DNA from: VXYL01 sp965199915
Lineage (GTDB): Bacteria > Pseudomonadota > Gammaproteobacteria > Pseudomonadales > Azotimanducaceae
DNA length: 64,000 bases
Reading direction: 5' to 3'
NCBI GenBank assembly: GCA_965199915.1
Contig: OZ241348.1
Location: forward strand, 434,001 to 498,000
Part shown: positions 23,745 through 32,698 of the stretch, piece by piece
How the letters are laid out: each line of letters begins with the position of its first letter
Position numbering within the stretch: position 1 is the first letter of the stretch
Program-made: the position numbers and the translations under genes
The notes under the pieces: model-generated
Told to the model about the DNA's origin: nothing
Seen by the model: only the letters and a program-made list of their open reading frames with translations
Database searches by the model: none

Positions 23745-25511
23745 CTACCTGTCCACATCCGCCATCACGAAATCGATGCTGGCGATAATGGCGATGAGGT
23801 CCGCCACCATGAAGCCGCGGCTGATGAGCGGAATCTGCTGCAGGGCGGGGAAGGACGGCGTGCGCACCCGCGTGCGGTACGCCATCGTGCCGCCGTCCGA
23901 GACGGAGTAGTAGGAGTTCCAGCCTTTCGTGGCTTCCACCGTGGTGGCGGATTCGCCGGCGGGAATCACCGGCCCCCAGCTGACGTTGAGAAAGTGGTGG
24001 ATGAGCGTTTCGATGTCCTGCATCGTGCGCTCTTTGCGCGGCGGGGTGGTCAGGCGATGGTCGGACTTCACCGGGCCGCTCGGCATGTTCTCCACGCACT
24101 GGCGCAGAATCCGCAGGCTCTGGCGAATCTCCTCCACGCGCACTTCGCAGCGGGCGTAGCAGTCCCCCGCCTGCGCGATCGGCACCTCGAAATCGAATTG
24201 GTCGTAGCCGCTGTACGGGCGTTTCTTTCGCAAGTCCCAGTCGTGGCCGGTGGCGCGCAGGGACGCGCCGGTGATGCCCCAATCCAAGCCCTCCGCCGTG
24301 GTGTAGGCGCCGATGCCTTGGGTGCGGCGCTTGAGGATCTTGTTGCGCAGGGCCATCTTCTCGTAGTGATCGAGGCGGGCGGGCATGTAGTCGCAAAAGT
24401 CGAGCACCATCTTGTCCCAACCGCCCGGCAAATCCGCGGTGACGCCGCCGATGCGGAACCAGCTCGGATGCATGCGGCCGCCGGTGATGGCTTCGATGAT
24501 GGAGAACAAGCGTTCGCGGTCCGCGAACATGTAGAACACTGGCGACATCTGCCCCACGTCCTGCGCGAAGGTGCCGTAGAAAAGCAGGTGGCTGGCGATG
24601 CGAAAACACTCCGACAGCATCACGCGGATCACTTGCGCGCGCTCCGGCACCTCGATGCCGGCCAGCTTCTCCACGTTCATCACATAGGGCAGGTTGTTCA
24701 TCACGCCACCGAGATAGTCCACCCGATCGGTGTACGGAATGTAGGTGTGCCAGCTTTGCCGCTCGGCCATCTTCTCTTGGGCGCGGTGGTGGTAGCCGAT
24801 GTCCGGCACCGCCTGCACGATCACCTCGCCATCGAGTTGCAGCGCGATGCGGAACACGCCGTGAACGCTCGGGTGGTTGGGGCCGAGGTTCAGAAACATG
24901 AAATCCGTGTGTTTCGACTTGCGGCTCATGCCCCATTCTTCCGGCACGAAACGCAGGGCTTCCTGCTGCGCTTTCTGAAACTCCGGCGTCATTTGGAACG
25001 GGTCCATCTCGGTGGCGCGCGCCGGGTGTTCTTTGCGCAGCGGATGGCCCTCCCACAACGCCGGCGTGAGAATGCGGCGCAGATTGGAATGGCCGTCGAA
25101 GCGGATGCCGAACATGTCGAACGCTTCGCGCTCGTACCAATTCGCAACCGGATAAATGGATTCGACGGAGTCCGTGCTTTCGCCGTCTTCCAGCGCCACT
25201 TTCACGCGGATGTCGTCGTCTCCGGAAAGAGACATCAAGTGGTAGAACACGGTGAAATCCGAATCCGGCTGGCCTTCGCGATGGCGGCGGGTGCGCTCGT
25301 CGATGGCGGAAAGATCGAACAGCAGCTCGAAACGGGCGGGCGCGTCGCGTTTCAAGTAGCGCAGGATGGGGCGGACCTTGTTCTTCGGCACCCAGACCGT
25401 GGGGATGCCGTCCACGCATTCCTGCACGGCGCAATCCTCGCCGAAATGGGTGGCGAGGTCCGCCGGCAAGTGGTGGTGCTCGTCCACCTCGTTGTTGGCC
25501 ACCTCCGCCAC
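23745..25511 (-). CDS. nuoCD: NADH-quinone oxidoreductase fused subunits C and D
   Basis: A 588-residue fusion of NuoC (residues ~1-190, with FYHLMSLSGDDD and YEREAFDMFGI) and NuoD (~195-588, with NLGPNHPSVHGVFR, DIGYHHRAQEK and the C-terminal ADLIAIIASIDFVMADVDR). NuoD forms the quinone-binding cavity of complex I. The NuoC-NuoD fusion is typical of many Gammaproteobacteria and some other bacteria. It is coupled to nuoB upstream (adjacent start and stop) and to nuoE downstream. Confidence 0.97.
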   Translation of the reverse strand: MAEVANNEVDEHHHLPADLATHFGEDCAVQECVDGIPTVWVPKNKVRPILRYLKRDAPARFELLFDLSAIDERTRRHREGQPDSDFTVFYHLMSLSGDDDIRVKVALEDGESTDSVESIYPVANWYEREAFDMFGIRFDGHSNLRRILTPALWEGHPLRKEHPARATEMDPFQMTPEFQKAQQEALRFVPEEWGMSRKSKHTDFMFLNLGPNHPSVHGVFRIALQLDGEVIVQAVPDIGYHHRAQEKMAERQSWHTYIPYTDRVDYLGGVMNNLPYVMNVEKLAGIEVPERAQVIRVMLSECFRIASHLLFYGTFAQDVGQMSPVFYMFADRERLFSIIEAITGGRMHPSWFRIGGVTADLPGGWDKMVLDFCDYMPARLDHYEKMALRNKILKRRTQGIGAYTTAEGLDWGITGASLRATGHDWDLRKKRPYSGYDQFDFEVPIAQAGDCYARCEVRVEEIRQSLRILRQCVENMPSGPVKSDHRLTTPPRKERTMQDIETLIHHFLNVSWGPVIPAGESATTVEATKGWNSYYSVSDGGTMAYRTRVRTPSFPALQQIPLISRGFMVADLIAIIASIDFVMADVDR

Positions 25512-26195
25512 TTAAGCGCGCTTCTTGCCGAGCAAATCCGCCGAGAGCGGCGCGTCCCCCACCGTGGTGGGTTCGGCGAGGTCGGTGGCGCGCATCCGAT
25601 CGGGCGTGTGGATGTCCCGCTGGCTCGGCTTGTATTGGGAAACCGCGCCATCCTCGCCCACCAGCCACGACAGCGGCCGGCGCGTGTTCTTCACCGCCTC
25701 CTGCAGCAGCGTCAGCCCCTGCATGAACGCTTCCGGGCGGGGCGGACAACCCGGCACGTACACGTCCACCGGCAGGAACTTGTCCGCGCCCTGCACCACG
25801 CTGTAGACGTCGAACATGCCGCCGGAGTTGGCGCAGGAACCCATTGAAATCACCCAGCGCGGCTCCAGCAGTTGCTCGTAGAGGTGTTGCAACACCGGTG
25901 CCATCTTGCGGAACACCGTGCCGGAAACGACGATCAAGTCGGCTTGGCGCGGCGTGGCGCGAATCACCTCGGCGCCGAAACGGGAAATGTCGTGGCGCGA
26001 AGTGAACGACGTGGCCATCTCCACATAGCAGCAGGAAAGGCCGAAGTTGAACGGCCAGATGGAATTGGCGCGCCCCCACGCCACCAAGTCCTCCAGCTTG
26101 GCGGTGAGGAAGCTCTTGCCGGCTTCCTCGTTGTAGGCGTCCTCCACGGAGCGCATCGGCGCATCCGGCTCGGCCTTGACCAGCCGCCACCGCAT
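25512..26195 (-). CDS. nuoB: NADH-quinone oxidoreductase subunit B
   Basis: A 227-residue subunit carrying the terminal [4Fe-4S] cluster N2. The ligands are visible: the CC pair in GLSCCYVEM, Cys in SMGSCANSGG and Cys in VPGCPPRPEAF. The start at ATG 26195 lies 2 bp after the nuoA stop; an internal Met would trim 13 residues. The C-terminus is extended by ~40 residues beyond the core. It is the second gene of the nuoA-B-CD-E set. Confidence 0.96.
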   Translation of the reverse strand: MRWRLVKAEPDAPMRSVEDAYNEEAGKSFLTAKLEDLVAWGRANSIWPFNFGLSCCYVEMATSFTSRHDISRFGAEVIRATPRQADLIVVSGTVFRKMAPVLQHLYEQLLEPRWVISMGSCANSGGMFDVYSVVQGADKFLPVDVYVPGCPPRPEAFMQGLTLLQEAVKNTRRPLSWLVGEDGAVSQYKPSQRDIHTPDRMRATDLAEPTTVGDAPLSADLLGKKRA

Positions 26196-26197
26196 CG

Positions 26198-26647
26198 CTA
26201 TGCCGCCTCCGGCTCGGCGCGCGCCAACGCGTAGCCCCGCGGCGCGGGAGCGCGGCGCTTCAATCCCCAGTCCAACGCGCCGCTCCGCCATTCGTAGAAG
26301 AGCGCGGCAAGCAGCAGCAGGATGAACACGCTGGCGCCGATGTAGCCGCGCCAGCCCAAGTCGAAGAACGCCACCGCCCACGCGATGATGAAGATGGTCT
26401 CCAAGTCGAAGACGACGAAGAACACCGCGATGAGGTAGAACTCGATGGAGAGCCGCAGATCCTCGGCGTCCCCCGCCGGCACGATGCCGGACTCGAACGG
26501 CAGCGTGCGCGCCCCGCCGTGCTTCGCCTTCGAGCCGATGAACCAGGCGCCGAGCAAGGCGACCGCCACCACCGCGCCGACCGCCACCATGAACAGCAGC
26601 AGCGGCAGCATGTCCCACGCGGCCGCGGCCGCACCGTCTTCCGACAC
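26198..26647 (-). CDS. nuoA: NADH-quinone oxidoreductase subunit A
   Basis: A 149-residue membrane subunit with three transmembrane helices. The conserved loop FESGIVPAGDAEDLRLSIEFYL and the motif FVVFDLETIFIIAWA are diagnostic. The start is GTG at 26647 (no ATG fits). It is the first gene of the operon; the promoter should lie in the 115 bp to the upstream membrane-protein gene. The C-terminus is rich in Ala/Pro/Arg, a little longer than usual. Confidence 0.95.
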   Translation of the reverse strand: MSEDGAAAAAWDMLPLLLFMVAVGAVVAVALLGAWFIGSKAKHGGARTLPFESGIVPAGDAEDLRLSIEFYLIAVFFVVFDLETIFIIAWAVAFFDLGWRGYIGASVFILLLLAALFYEWRSGALDWGLKRRAPAPRGYALARAEPEAA

Positions 26648-26762
26648 CGACGCTCCTTGGGCCCCGCGGGGCGCGGGACGCGAAAACGGGGCGACACCAT
26701 ACAGATACCGTTGTGCGCGGGCAAGCGCCGGTCGTCGCCGGCGGTCGCCCCGCCGGCGCGGT

Positions 26763-27428
26763 TCAGCGGGGCCCTTGCGCGCTGTCTTCTTGCATCACCA
26801 AGCGCACGCGCGCCTTGTCGCGGGCCCTCTTGTACGCCTTGCGCGAGATCTGTCCTTCCTCCGCCATCCGCTCCAACGTGTCCAAGCGTTCCTCGACGCG
26901 CCGCTCCTTCGTCTCCTTCAGCCGCGCGATGGACTCCGGGCCGCCGGCGAAGAGGCTGCGATCGGCGAATCCGAAACTCGCCTGCTCGAAGGCGACGGCG
27001 CGATTCACCTTGCGAATCCGCGCGTGCAGCAATTCGATGACGACAACGCCGATGAAGAGCGCCGCGGCCCACAGGGGCCCGCCGAGCCAGAGTCCGTGCC
27101 CCACCAATGCGAGGTTGGGCAACCAGGTGAGGCCGACCAGCAAGCGGCGCATGCGCCTTTGCCGGCTTTGCGCGTGGTCGTCCGCCCGTTCTTGCGCCTT
27201 GTTGGAGTGGCTGGAAAGCTGCCAGCCGATGCGATCCACGTCGTCGCCGATGTAGCGGAAGAACTGTGCGAGAACGATGAGAAACAACGCCATCAGCGCG
27301 GCCCGCCAATCGCGGTGGATGAGCAGCAACGTGAGAATGAGCAGATAGCCGGCGGTGATCGCCACCACCAGCGTGCCCTTCCAAAGCCGCTGCAGTCTCG
27401 TGTGCAGGTCGGCGCGGCTATCCGCCAT
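26763..27428 (-). CDS. Four-helix membrane protein, function unknown
   Basis: A 221-residue protein. Two hydrophobic helices near the N-terminus (LVVAITAGYLLILTLLLIH and LMALFLIVLAQFFRYIG), a charged loop, two more helices (LLVGLTWLPNLALVGHGLWL and LWAAALFIGVVVIELLHA), and a long charged cytoplasmic C-terminus rich in Arg/Glu (coiled-coil-like). No family was recognised. Its start overlaps the end of the HTH gene by 11 bp, so the two form a transcriptional unit and may function together. Confidence 0.75.
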   Translation of the reverse strand: MADSRADLHTRLQRLWKGTLVVAITAGYLLILTLLLIHRDWRAALMALFLIVLAQFFRYIGDDVDRIGWQLSSHSNKAQERADDHAQSRQRRMRRLLVGLTWLPNLALVGHGLWLGGPLWAAALFIGVVVIELLHARIRKVNRAVAFEQASFGFADRSLFAGGPESIARLKETKERRVEERLDTLERMAEEGQISRKAYKRARDKARVRLVMQEDSAQGPR

Positions 27429-28254
27429 GATTCGCTCCGTTCGAAGGCAAGGCGGTCATCGTCCGCCGACGCCGACCGCTGCGCCCGCCGCCTTCGCCGT
27501 CCGCCTGCGGCCGCCGCTTGGCGCGGAAGGTGGCCGGCTCCCATTCGCGCAGCGCCACCAGCAGGCAAGTGCCGCCGGCGCGCGTCTCTTGCCGCGGGCG
27601 CACTTCGTCTTGGCGCGCGAGCTCGTGGAAGGTCGCCACCAAGTCCGCCATTTTGGCGCGCATCACGGCGGCGGATTCGGCGGTCAGCATGCCCCAGGCG
27701 AAACGGTGCAGATCGCGATCGGCATCGAACGCGCCGGTGAGAAACTCGGTTTGCACGTGGTTCACGAAGTAGCGGTGGATGGGGCCGTCCGGCAGCCACG
27801 CGAAATCGGGTGCCACGCGCAGCTTGATGCGGTTCTCCGGCAGCAGCTCGATGAGCCCGAGGCGGTCGAGGCGCACGAGCAGCTTGATCAAGTGCGGCCG
27901 CGTCATTTGGTAGCGCTCGAAGATGCGCTCGAAGCGCCAACGGCTCAAGGCGCAGATGGCCGCCAGCAGCAACTCGGGGTCCGCCACCAGCTCGCGTTCC
28001 TGCTCCACCGTGAGGGACGTCACGCGCAGACGCTCGGATTCGGCGTCCCGCGCCAACTCCAGCAAATCCACCTCCGCCAGTTCGCACACCGCCTCCAAGC
28101 GGCGGAGCGTGAAACCGCCGGTGGAGAACAAACGCTTTACGGTGCTCAAGGAGAGGTCAAGGTGGCGGGCGATCTGTTCGTAGGACACGCGCCGCGTCCG
28201 CAACTTCCGCTTGAGCGTGTTGACCATGCTTTGCGACTGGGCGATGGACGCCAT
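27418..28254 (-). CDS. XRE-type helix-turn-helix regulator
   Basis: A ~278-residue protein. The N-terminal HTH (RRVSYEQIARHLDLSLSTVKRLFSTGGFTLRRLEAVCELA, residues ~20-60) is of the XRE/Cro type. A second DNA-binding-like region (RYQMTRPHLIKLLVRLDRLGLIELLPENRI, ~120-150) resembles a winged helix. The C-terminus is basic and low-complexity. The ATG at 28254 is used; 28227 and 28293 are alternatives. It is coupled to the downstream membrane protein, whose expression it may control. Confidence 0.75.
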   Translation of the reverse strand: MASIAQSQSMVNTLKRKLRTRRVSYEQIARHLDLSLSTVKRLFSTGGFTLRRLEAVCELAEVDLLELARDAESERLRVTSLTVEQERELVADPELLLAAICALSRWRFERIFERYQMTRPHLIKLLVRLDRLGLIELLPENRIKLRVAPDFAWLPDGPIHRYFVNHVQTEFLTGAFDADRDLHRFAWGMLTAESAAVMRAKMADLVATFHELARQDEVRPRQETRAGGTCLLVALREWEPATFRAKRRPQADGEGGGRSGRRRRTMTALPSNGANHGG

Positions 28255-28407
28255 GTGGGCGAGCCGTGGATGCAGAGCCGCCGATGTTGGCATTATCTCG
28301 AACGCCGCCGCAACAGCGGCGCCCGCTCGACGTTCGAAGTTCCGCGCAAAGGCACTGGCCAAGACCGCATGGTTGCACTTCGCGCGCGTCTGTGGCCCCG
28401 CTGGACG

Positions 28408-28479
28408 CACACTTCGTCCGCCGCACGCATTTCGTCCGCCGGAGGTGTTTCGTCCGCCGGACGCATTCCGTCCGCCGGC
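28408..28479 (+). repeat. 18-bp tandem repeat, four units
   Basis: Four consecutive 18-bp units share the core TTCGTCCGCCG; unit starts are 28408, 28426, 28444 and 28462, with a partial fifth. The array lies in the gap between the divergent HTH and ybdK genes, 55 bp before the ybdK ATG. Confidence 0.85.
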
Positions 28480-28533
28480 GCAACTTCGTGGCAAAATGCC
28501 GCGAAGCAATCGGCCAACGCGGCAGTCCATTCC

Positions 28534-29682
28534 ATGTCCGACCCGTCCATCACCCTCGGCGTCGAGGAGGAGTTCTTCCTCGTAGACCCGGACACCCGCG
28601 ATTTGGTGTCGGACCCGCCGGTCGGCATCTTCAAGGCCTGCGAGCGCAACGCCGGGGCGCACAAAGTCGTGCGCGAGTTCCTGCGTTCCCAGATCGAAAC
28701 CAACACCCGCGTTTGCCATTCGATCGCGCAATTGCGCGATGCGCTGGTGGAAACGCGACGGGTCGTGGTGGAGGCGGCCGAGGCGCACGGCGTGCGGGCG
28801 CTCGCCACGTCCACGCATCCCTTCGGCGCCTGGGAGGCGCAAGCCACCACCCCGCGCGAGCGCTACCGCCGTTTCGCCGTGACGTTCCAAGAAAGCGTGC
28901 GCCGGTTCTTGGTGGCCGGCATCCACATCCACGCCGGCTTTGCCGACGCCGACAGCCGCGTCCGCGTGATGACCGCCTTGCGCCGCTACCTGCCGCTGCT
29001 GCACGCGCTGTCCGCGTCCTCGCCGTTCAACGCCGGGCGCGAGACGGGCTTCAAGTCCTACCGCTTGAATCTCATCGGCGCCCTGCCGCGCACCAGCTTG
29101 CCGCCGGCGTTGCACTCGCGCGCCGAGTACGACCTGCTCGTGCAGGACTACCAGGCGCTGGACTTCATCGGCGACGGCAGCGAACTGTGGTGGGACATTC
29201 GCCCCTCCGCCCGCTTTCCCACCATCGAGATGCGCATCTGCGACATTTGCACGCGGCTCGACGACGCGGTTTGCGTGGCGGCGCTCTACGCCTCGCTCAT
29301 CCGCAAGCTGCTGCGCGACCACGCCGCGGACGCCCTGCCTTCCGAGCCGCCCACCGAACTCATCGCGGAGAACCGTTGGCTGGCGTCCCGCTACGGCGTG
29401 TTGGCCTTCTTGGCGGACAGCTCGTTCGGCGGCCGCGCGGACATCGACGAGATCACCGCCGCGCTGGTTGAGGACTTGGCCGAAGACGCCGACGCGCTCG
29501 GCTGCGAGGCCGACCTGCGGCGCGCCACGGCCATCATTCGCGAAGGCACCGGCGCGGATCGACAGATCGACTTGTACCGCCTGCGCCGCCTGGAAGGCGA
29601 CAGCGAGATCGACGCCTTGCGCGCGGTGGTGGACGCCGCCGTGGTGGAAACCCGCGAAGGCCTCGGTCTGGGCGCGCTGTGA
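28534..29682 (+). CDS. ybdK: Carboxylate-amine ligase, YbdK/GCS2 family
   Basis: A 382-residue member of the glutamate-cysteine ligase 2 family, which has weak gamma-glutamylcysteine synthetase-like activity in characterised members. The N-terminal LGVEEEFFLVD is the ATP/Mg-binding signature, ATSTHPFG follows near residue 95, and HIHAGF and WWDIRPSARFPTIEMRICD are the conserved core. The ATG at 28534 follows the 18-bp tandem repeat. It is followed at once by rpe (stop and an in-frame GTG overlap). Confidence 0.92.
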   Translation: MSDPSITLGVEEEFFLVDPDTRDLVSDPPVGIFKACERNAGAHKVVREFLRSQIETNTRVCHSIAQLRDALVETRRVVVEAAEAHGVRALATSTHPFGAWEAQATTPRERYRRFAVTFQESVRRFLVAGIHIHAGFADADSRVRVMTALRRYLPLLHALSASSPFNAGRETGFKSYRLNLIGALPRTSLPPALHSRAEYDLLVQDYQALDFIGDGSELWWDIRPSARFPTIEMRICDICTRLDDAVCVAALYASLIRKLLRDHAADALPSEPPTELIAENRWLASRYGVLAFLADSSFGGRADIDEITAALVEDLAEDADALGCEADLRRATAIIREGTGADRQIDLYRLRRLEGDSEIDALRAVVDAAVVETREGLGLGAL

Positions 29683-29690
29683 GACATTCC

Positions 29691-30377
29691 ATGACGCCTT
29701 GGATCGCGCCATCGATTCTGGCCGCGGACTTCGCCGCCCTCGGCGCGGAGGTGCGAGACGTCGTCGCCGCCGGAGCGGACGCCATCCATTTCGACGTGAT
29801 GGACAACCACTACGTGCCGAACCTGAGCATTGGCGCGGCGGTGCTCGCGTCGCTGCGCCGGCGCGGCGTCGGCGCGCCGGTGGATGTGCATTTGATGGCA
29901 AGCCCTGTGGATCGGTTGATTGAGGACTTCCTGCAAGCCGGCGCCGATCTGATCTCCATTCACTTGGAGGCAAGCGCGGACCCGCGGCGGTCGCTCGGCC
30001 TGATTCGCGAAGGCGGCGCGCGCGCCGGCGTGGCGTTGAGCCCGGACACGCCCTTGGACCGGCTCGACCCGTTGCTGGACGCCGTGGACTTGGTGCTGGT
30101 CATGTGCGTGCCGCCGGGGTTTGGCGGCCAGGCCTTCCTGCCGTCGAGTGTGGCGCGGGTGCGGGCCGTGCGGCGGCGCATCGGCGCGAGCGGGCGCTCG
30201 ATTCGCTTGTCCGTGGATGGCGGCATCAACCGCGAGACCATCGCCGGCGTGGCGCGCGCCGGCGCGGACACCTTCGTGGCCGGCTCGGCGATCTTCGGCG
30301 CGCCGCGCATGGCGGCCAGGCGCGTGGACGACTACCGCGCCGCCGTCTTGGCGTTGCGCGAGGAGATCGCGGCGTGA
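29691..30377 (+). CDS. rpe: Ribulose-phosphate 3-epimerase
   Basis: A 228-residue TIM-barrel enzyme interconverting ribulose 5-phosphate and xylulose 5-phosphate. Motifs: APSILAADF at the N-terminus, HFDVMDNHYVPN and VDVHLM (metal-binding His/Asp), PPGFGGQAF, and VDGGINRET near the C-terminus. ATG 29691 is chosen because it fits family N-termini; GTG 29679, overlapping the ybdK stop, would add four residues. It starts the rpe-gph-trpE series known from pseudomonads and relatives. Confidence 0.96.
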   Translation: MTPWIAPSILAADFAALGAEVRDVVAAGADAIHFDVMDNHYVPNLSIGAAVLASLRRRGVGAPVDVHLMASPVDRLIEDFLQAGADLISIHLEASADPRRSLGLIREGGARAGVALSPDTPLDRLDPLLDAVDLVLVMCVPPGFGGQAFLPSSVARVRAVRRRIGASGRSIRLSVDGGINRETIAGVARAGADTFVAGSAIFGAPRMAARRVDDYRAAVLALREEIAA

Positions 30378-31018
30378 GGCACGCAGCGTATCTGTTCGAT
30401 CTCGACGGCACGTTGGTGGACACGGCCCCGGACCTGATGCGGGCGCTCAACCACACGCTTGCCGAACGCGGCCTCGGTCCGGTGGACTTGGCGCTCACGC
30501 GGCACTGGGTGGGACACGGCGTCCGGGCGATGCTCACCGCGGCCTTCGCGCACCACGATGAGGCGGCGGACTCGGCCCGTTTGGATGCAATGGAAGCGGC
30601 TTGCGTGGGCCATTACGCGGCGCACGTCGCGGACTTCTCGCGGCCCTTTCCTGGAGTGGTGGAGGCGTTGGACGCCCTTGCCGCGCGGGCGCCGTTGGCC
30701 GTGGTGACAAACAAGGCGGCGGGGTTGAGCGAGCGCCTGCTCGACGCGTTGGCGCTCGCGCCGTTTTTCGAAACGGTGGTGGGACGCGACACCGCCGCCA
30801 AGCCGAAACCGGACGCCGCGCCGGCGGTGCTCGCTTGCGAACGCATGGCGCGCGCGCCGCGCGACGCGTTGTTCGTCGGCGACTCGGACACCGACGTGGG
30901 TTGCGCGCGGGCGGCGGGTTGCCCGGTGGTGGTGTACCGGCACGGCTACAACCACGGACGCGATCCGGACGCGATGGGCGCGGACGCGGTGATCGATTCG
31001 CTGCGCGACCTGGTCTGA
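30374..31018 (+). CDS. gph: Phosphoglycolate phosphatase
   Basis: A 214-residue HAD hydrolase that removes 2-phosphoglycolate. Motif I FDLDGTLVDTAPDL is at residues 8-21, motif II VVTNKAAG near 113, and motifs III/IV KPKPDAA and FVGDSDTDVGCARAAG follow. The start is GTG at 30374, overlapping the rpe stop by 4 bp. Position between rpe and trpE supports the gph assignment over other HAD phosphatases. Confidence 0.93.
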   Translation: MRHAAYLFDLDGTLVDTAPDLMRALNHTLAERGLGPVDLALTRHWVGHGVRAMLTAAFAHHDEAADSARLDAMEAACVGHYAAHVADFSRPFPGVVEALDALAARAPLAVVTNKAAGLSERLLDALALAPFFETVVGRDTAAKPKPDAAPAVLACERMARAPRDALFVGDSDTDVGCARAAGCPVVVYRHGYNHGRDPDAMGADAVIDSLRDLV

Positions 31019-31076
31019 AGGCGCGGCTCGGCGCCCCGCCGCCAATCTTCTAGACCGCAACAGCGCACCCAGCGTC

Positions 31077-32576
31077 GTGAATCAGCAGGAGTTCGACCAC
31101 CTTGTGGAGCAGGGCCACACGCACATCCCGGTGGTGCGCGAGATCCTCGCGGATTTCGAGACGCCGCTTTCCACCTACCTGAAGCTCGCCGACGCGCCGC
31201 TCACCTATCTGTTCGAGTCCGCCGCGCAAGGCGGGGAGAAGTGGGGCCGCTACTCGATCATCGGCCTGCCGGCGCGCACCGTCGTCCGCGTGCGGGGCAA
31301 CCGCTTCACCGTGGAGAAACACGGCGCGGTGGTGGAGGAACGCGAAACGCGCGATCCCCTCGCTGCCATCGAATCCTTCCTCGGCCGTTTCCAAGTGCCG
31401 AATCTGCCCGGCTTGCCGCGCTTCTTTGGCGGCCTCGTGGGCTACCTGGGTTACGACACGGTTCGCTATGTGGAGAAGCGCTTGGCCCACTCGGCACCGC
31501 CGGACGACTTGGCCACGCCCGACATTCTGCTCATGGTCTCGCAAGACGTGGTGGTGTTCGACAACCTCACCAGCCGCATGAAGCTGGTGACTTTGGCGGT
31601 CCCGTCCCCGTCCGTGAGCGCCGGCGCCGCGCTTGCGGACGCCGAAGCGCGTTTGGCGTCTTGGGCGGAGCGTCTGGCCGGCGCCACGCCGGACGTGCCC
31701 TCCGTGGCGTCCGCCGAGCCGGTGGAGGAGGACGACTTCGCCTCGGCCTTCGGGCGCGCCGACTTCCTGAGCGCCGTGGAGCGCATCCGCGAGTACATCC
31801 GCGCCGGCGATGTGATGCAGGTGGTGCTTTCGCAGCGCATGTCCACGCCGTTCGCCGGTCCGCCCGTCAACCTGTACCGGGCGCTGCGCAGTCTCAACCC
31901 TTCGCCGTACATGGTGTTCATGCACTTGGACGGCTTCCACATCGTGAGCTCGTCGCCGGAGATCCTCGCCCGCTTGGAGAACGGCGTGGTGGTCAACCGG
32001 CCGCTCGCCGGCACGCGGCGGCGCGGCCGGGACGACGAGGACGATTTGGCGATGGAGCGGGAGCTCAAAAGCGACCCCAAGGAGCTCGCCGAGCATCTGA
32101 TGCTCATCGACCTCGGCCGCAACGACGTGGGGCGGGTGGCCAAGATCGGCAGCGTGAAAGTGACCGAGCAGTTCCAAGTGGAACGCCTGTCGCATGTGAT
32201 GCACCTCTCGTCGAACGTGGTGGGCGAGCTGGCGCCGGGCAAGACCGCCATCGACGTGTTGCGGGCGACCTTGCCGGTGGGCACGCTCTCCGGCGCGCCG
32301 AAAATCCGCGCCATGGAAATCATCGACGAGTGCGAGCCGCGCAAGCGCGGCATTTACGGCGGCGCCATCGGCTACTTGGCGTGGAACGGCAACATGGACA
32401 CCGCCATCGCCATCCGCACCGCCATCGTCAAGGACGGCACGCTCTACATTCAAGCCGGCGGCGGCGTGGTGGCGGACTCGGTGGCGCGGTTGGAGTGGAA
32501 GGAGAGCATGAACAAGGCGCGGGCGATTTTCCGCGCGGCGCGCATGGCCGAAACGGGGTTGCGGGAATTGGGCTGA
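31077..32576 (+). CDS. trpE: Anthranilate synthase component I
   Basis: A 499-residue chorismate-utilising enzyme making anthranilate with TrpG. The N-terminal domain includes the tryptophan-binding LKLADAPLTYLFESA region. The catalytic domain has AGDVMQVVLSQRM, PSPYMVFMHLDG, SSSPEILARL, LAGTRRRGRD, LIDLGRNDVGRV and PKIRAMEIIDE. The start is GTG at 31077. The expected trpG-trpD-trpC genes do not follow; an S9 peptidase gene lies there instead. No leader peptide or attenuator was seen in the 58 bp upstream. Confidence 0.96.
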   Translation: MNQQEFDHLVEQGHTHIPVVREILADFETPLSTYLKLADAPLTYLFESAAQGGEKWGRYSIIGLPARTVVRVRGNRFTVEKHGAVVEERETRDPLAAIESFLGRFQVPNLPGLPRFFGGLVGYLGYDTVRYVEKRLAHSAPPDDLATPDILLMVSQDVVVFDNLTSRMKLVTLAVPSPSVSAGAALADAEARLASWAERLAGATPDVPSVASAEPVEEDDFASAFGRADFLSAVERIREYIRAGDVMQVVLSQRMSTPFAGPPVNLYRALRSLNPSPYMVFMHLDGFHIVSSSPEILARLENGVVVNRPLAGTRRRGRDDEDDLAMERELKSDPKELAEHLMLIDLGRNDVGRVAKIGSVKVTEQFQVERLSHVMHLSSNVVGELAPGKTAIDVLRATLPVGTLSGAPKIRAMEIIDECEPRKRGIYGGAIGYLAWNGNMDTAIAIRTAIVKDGTLYIQAGGGVVADSVARLEWKESMNKARAIFRAARMAETGLRELG

Positions 32577-32698
32577 GGTGCGGCGGGAGCGCGCGAGCGC
32601 TGGCGAGACAAACCACAGTGCCAACAGTCACTTCCGCAACACCGGCGCTGGACGCCCATCTGTTGCACAATACGGGCGACGCCCTTTGGACGCACCGG

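Noticed and set aside
23523..25847. 774-codon plus-strand frame across the nuo genes
   Set aside because: His/Arg-rich composition and no motif, while the minus strand encodes intact NuoCD and NuoB.
28408..28479. CRISPR array at the 18-bp repeat
   Set aside because: Units are contiguous without spacers and no cas genes are present.
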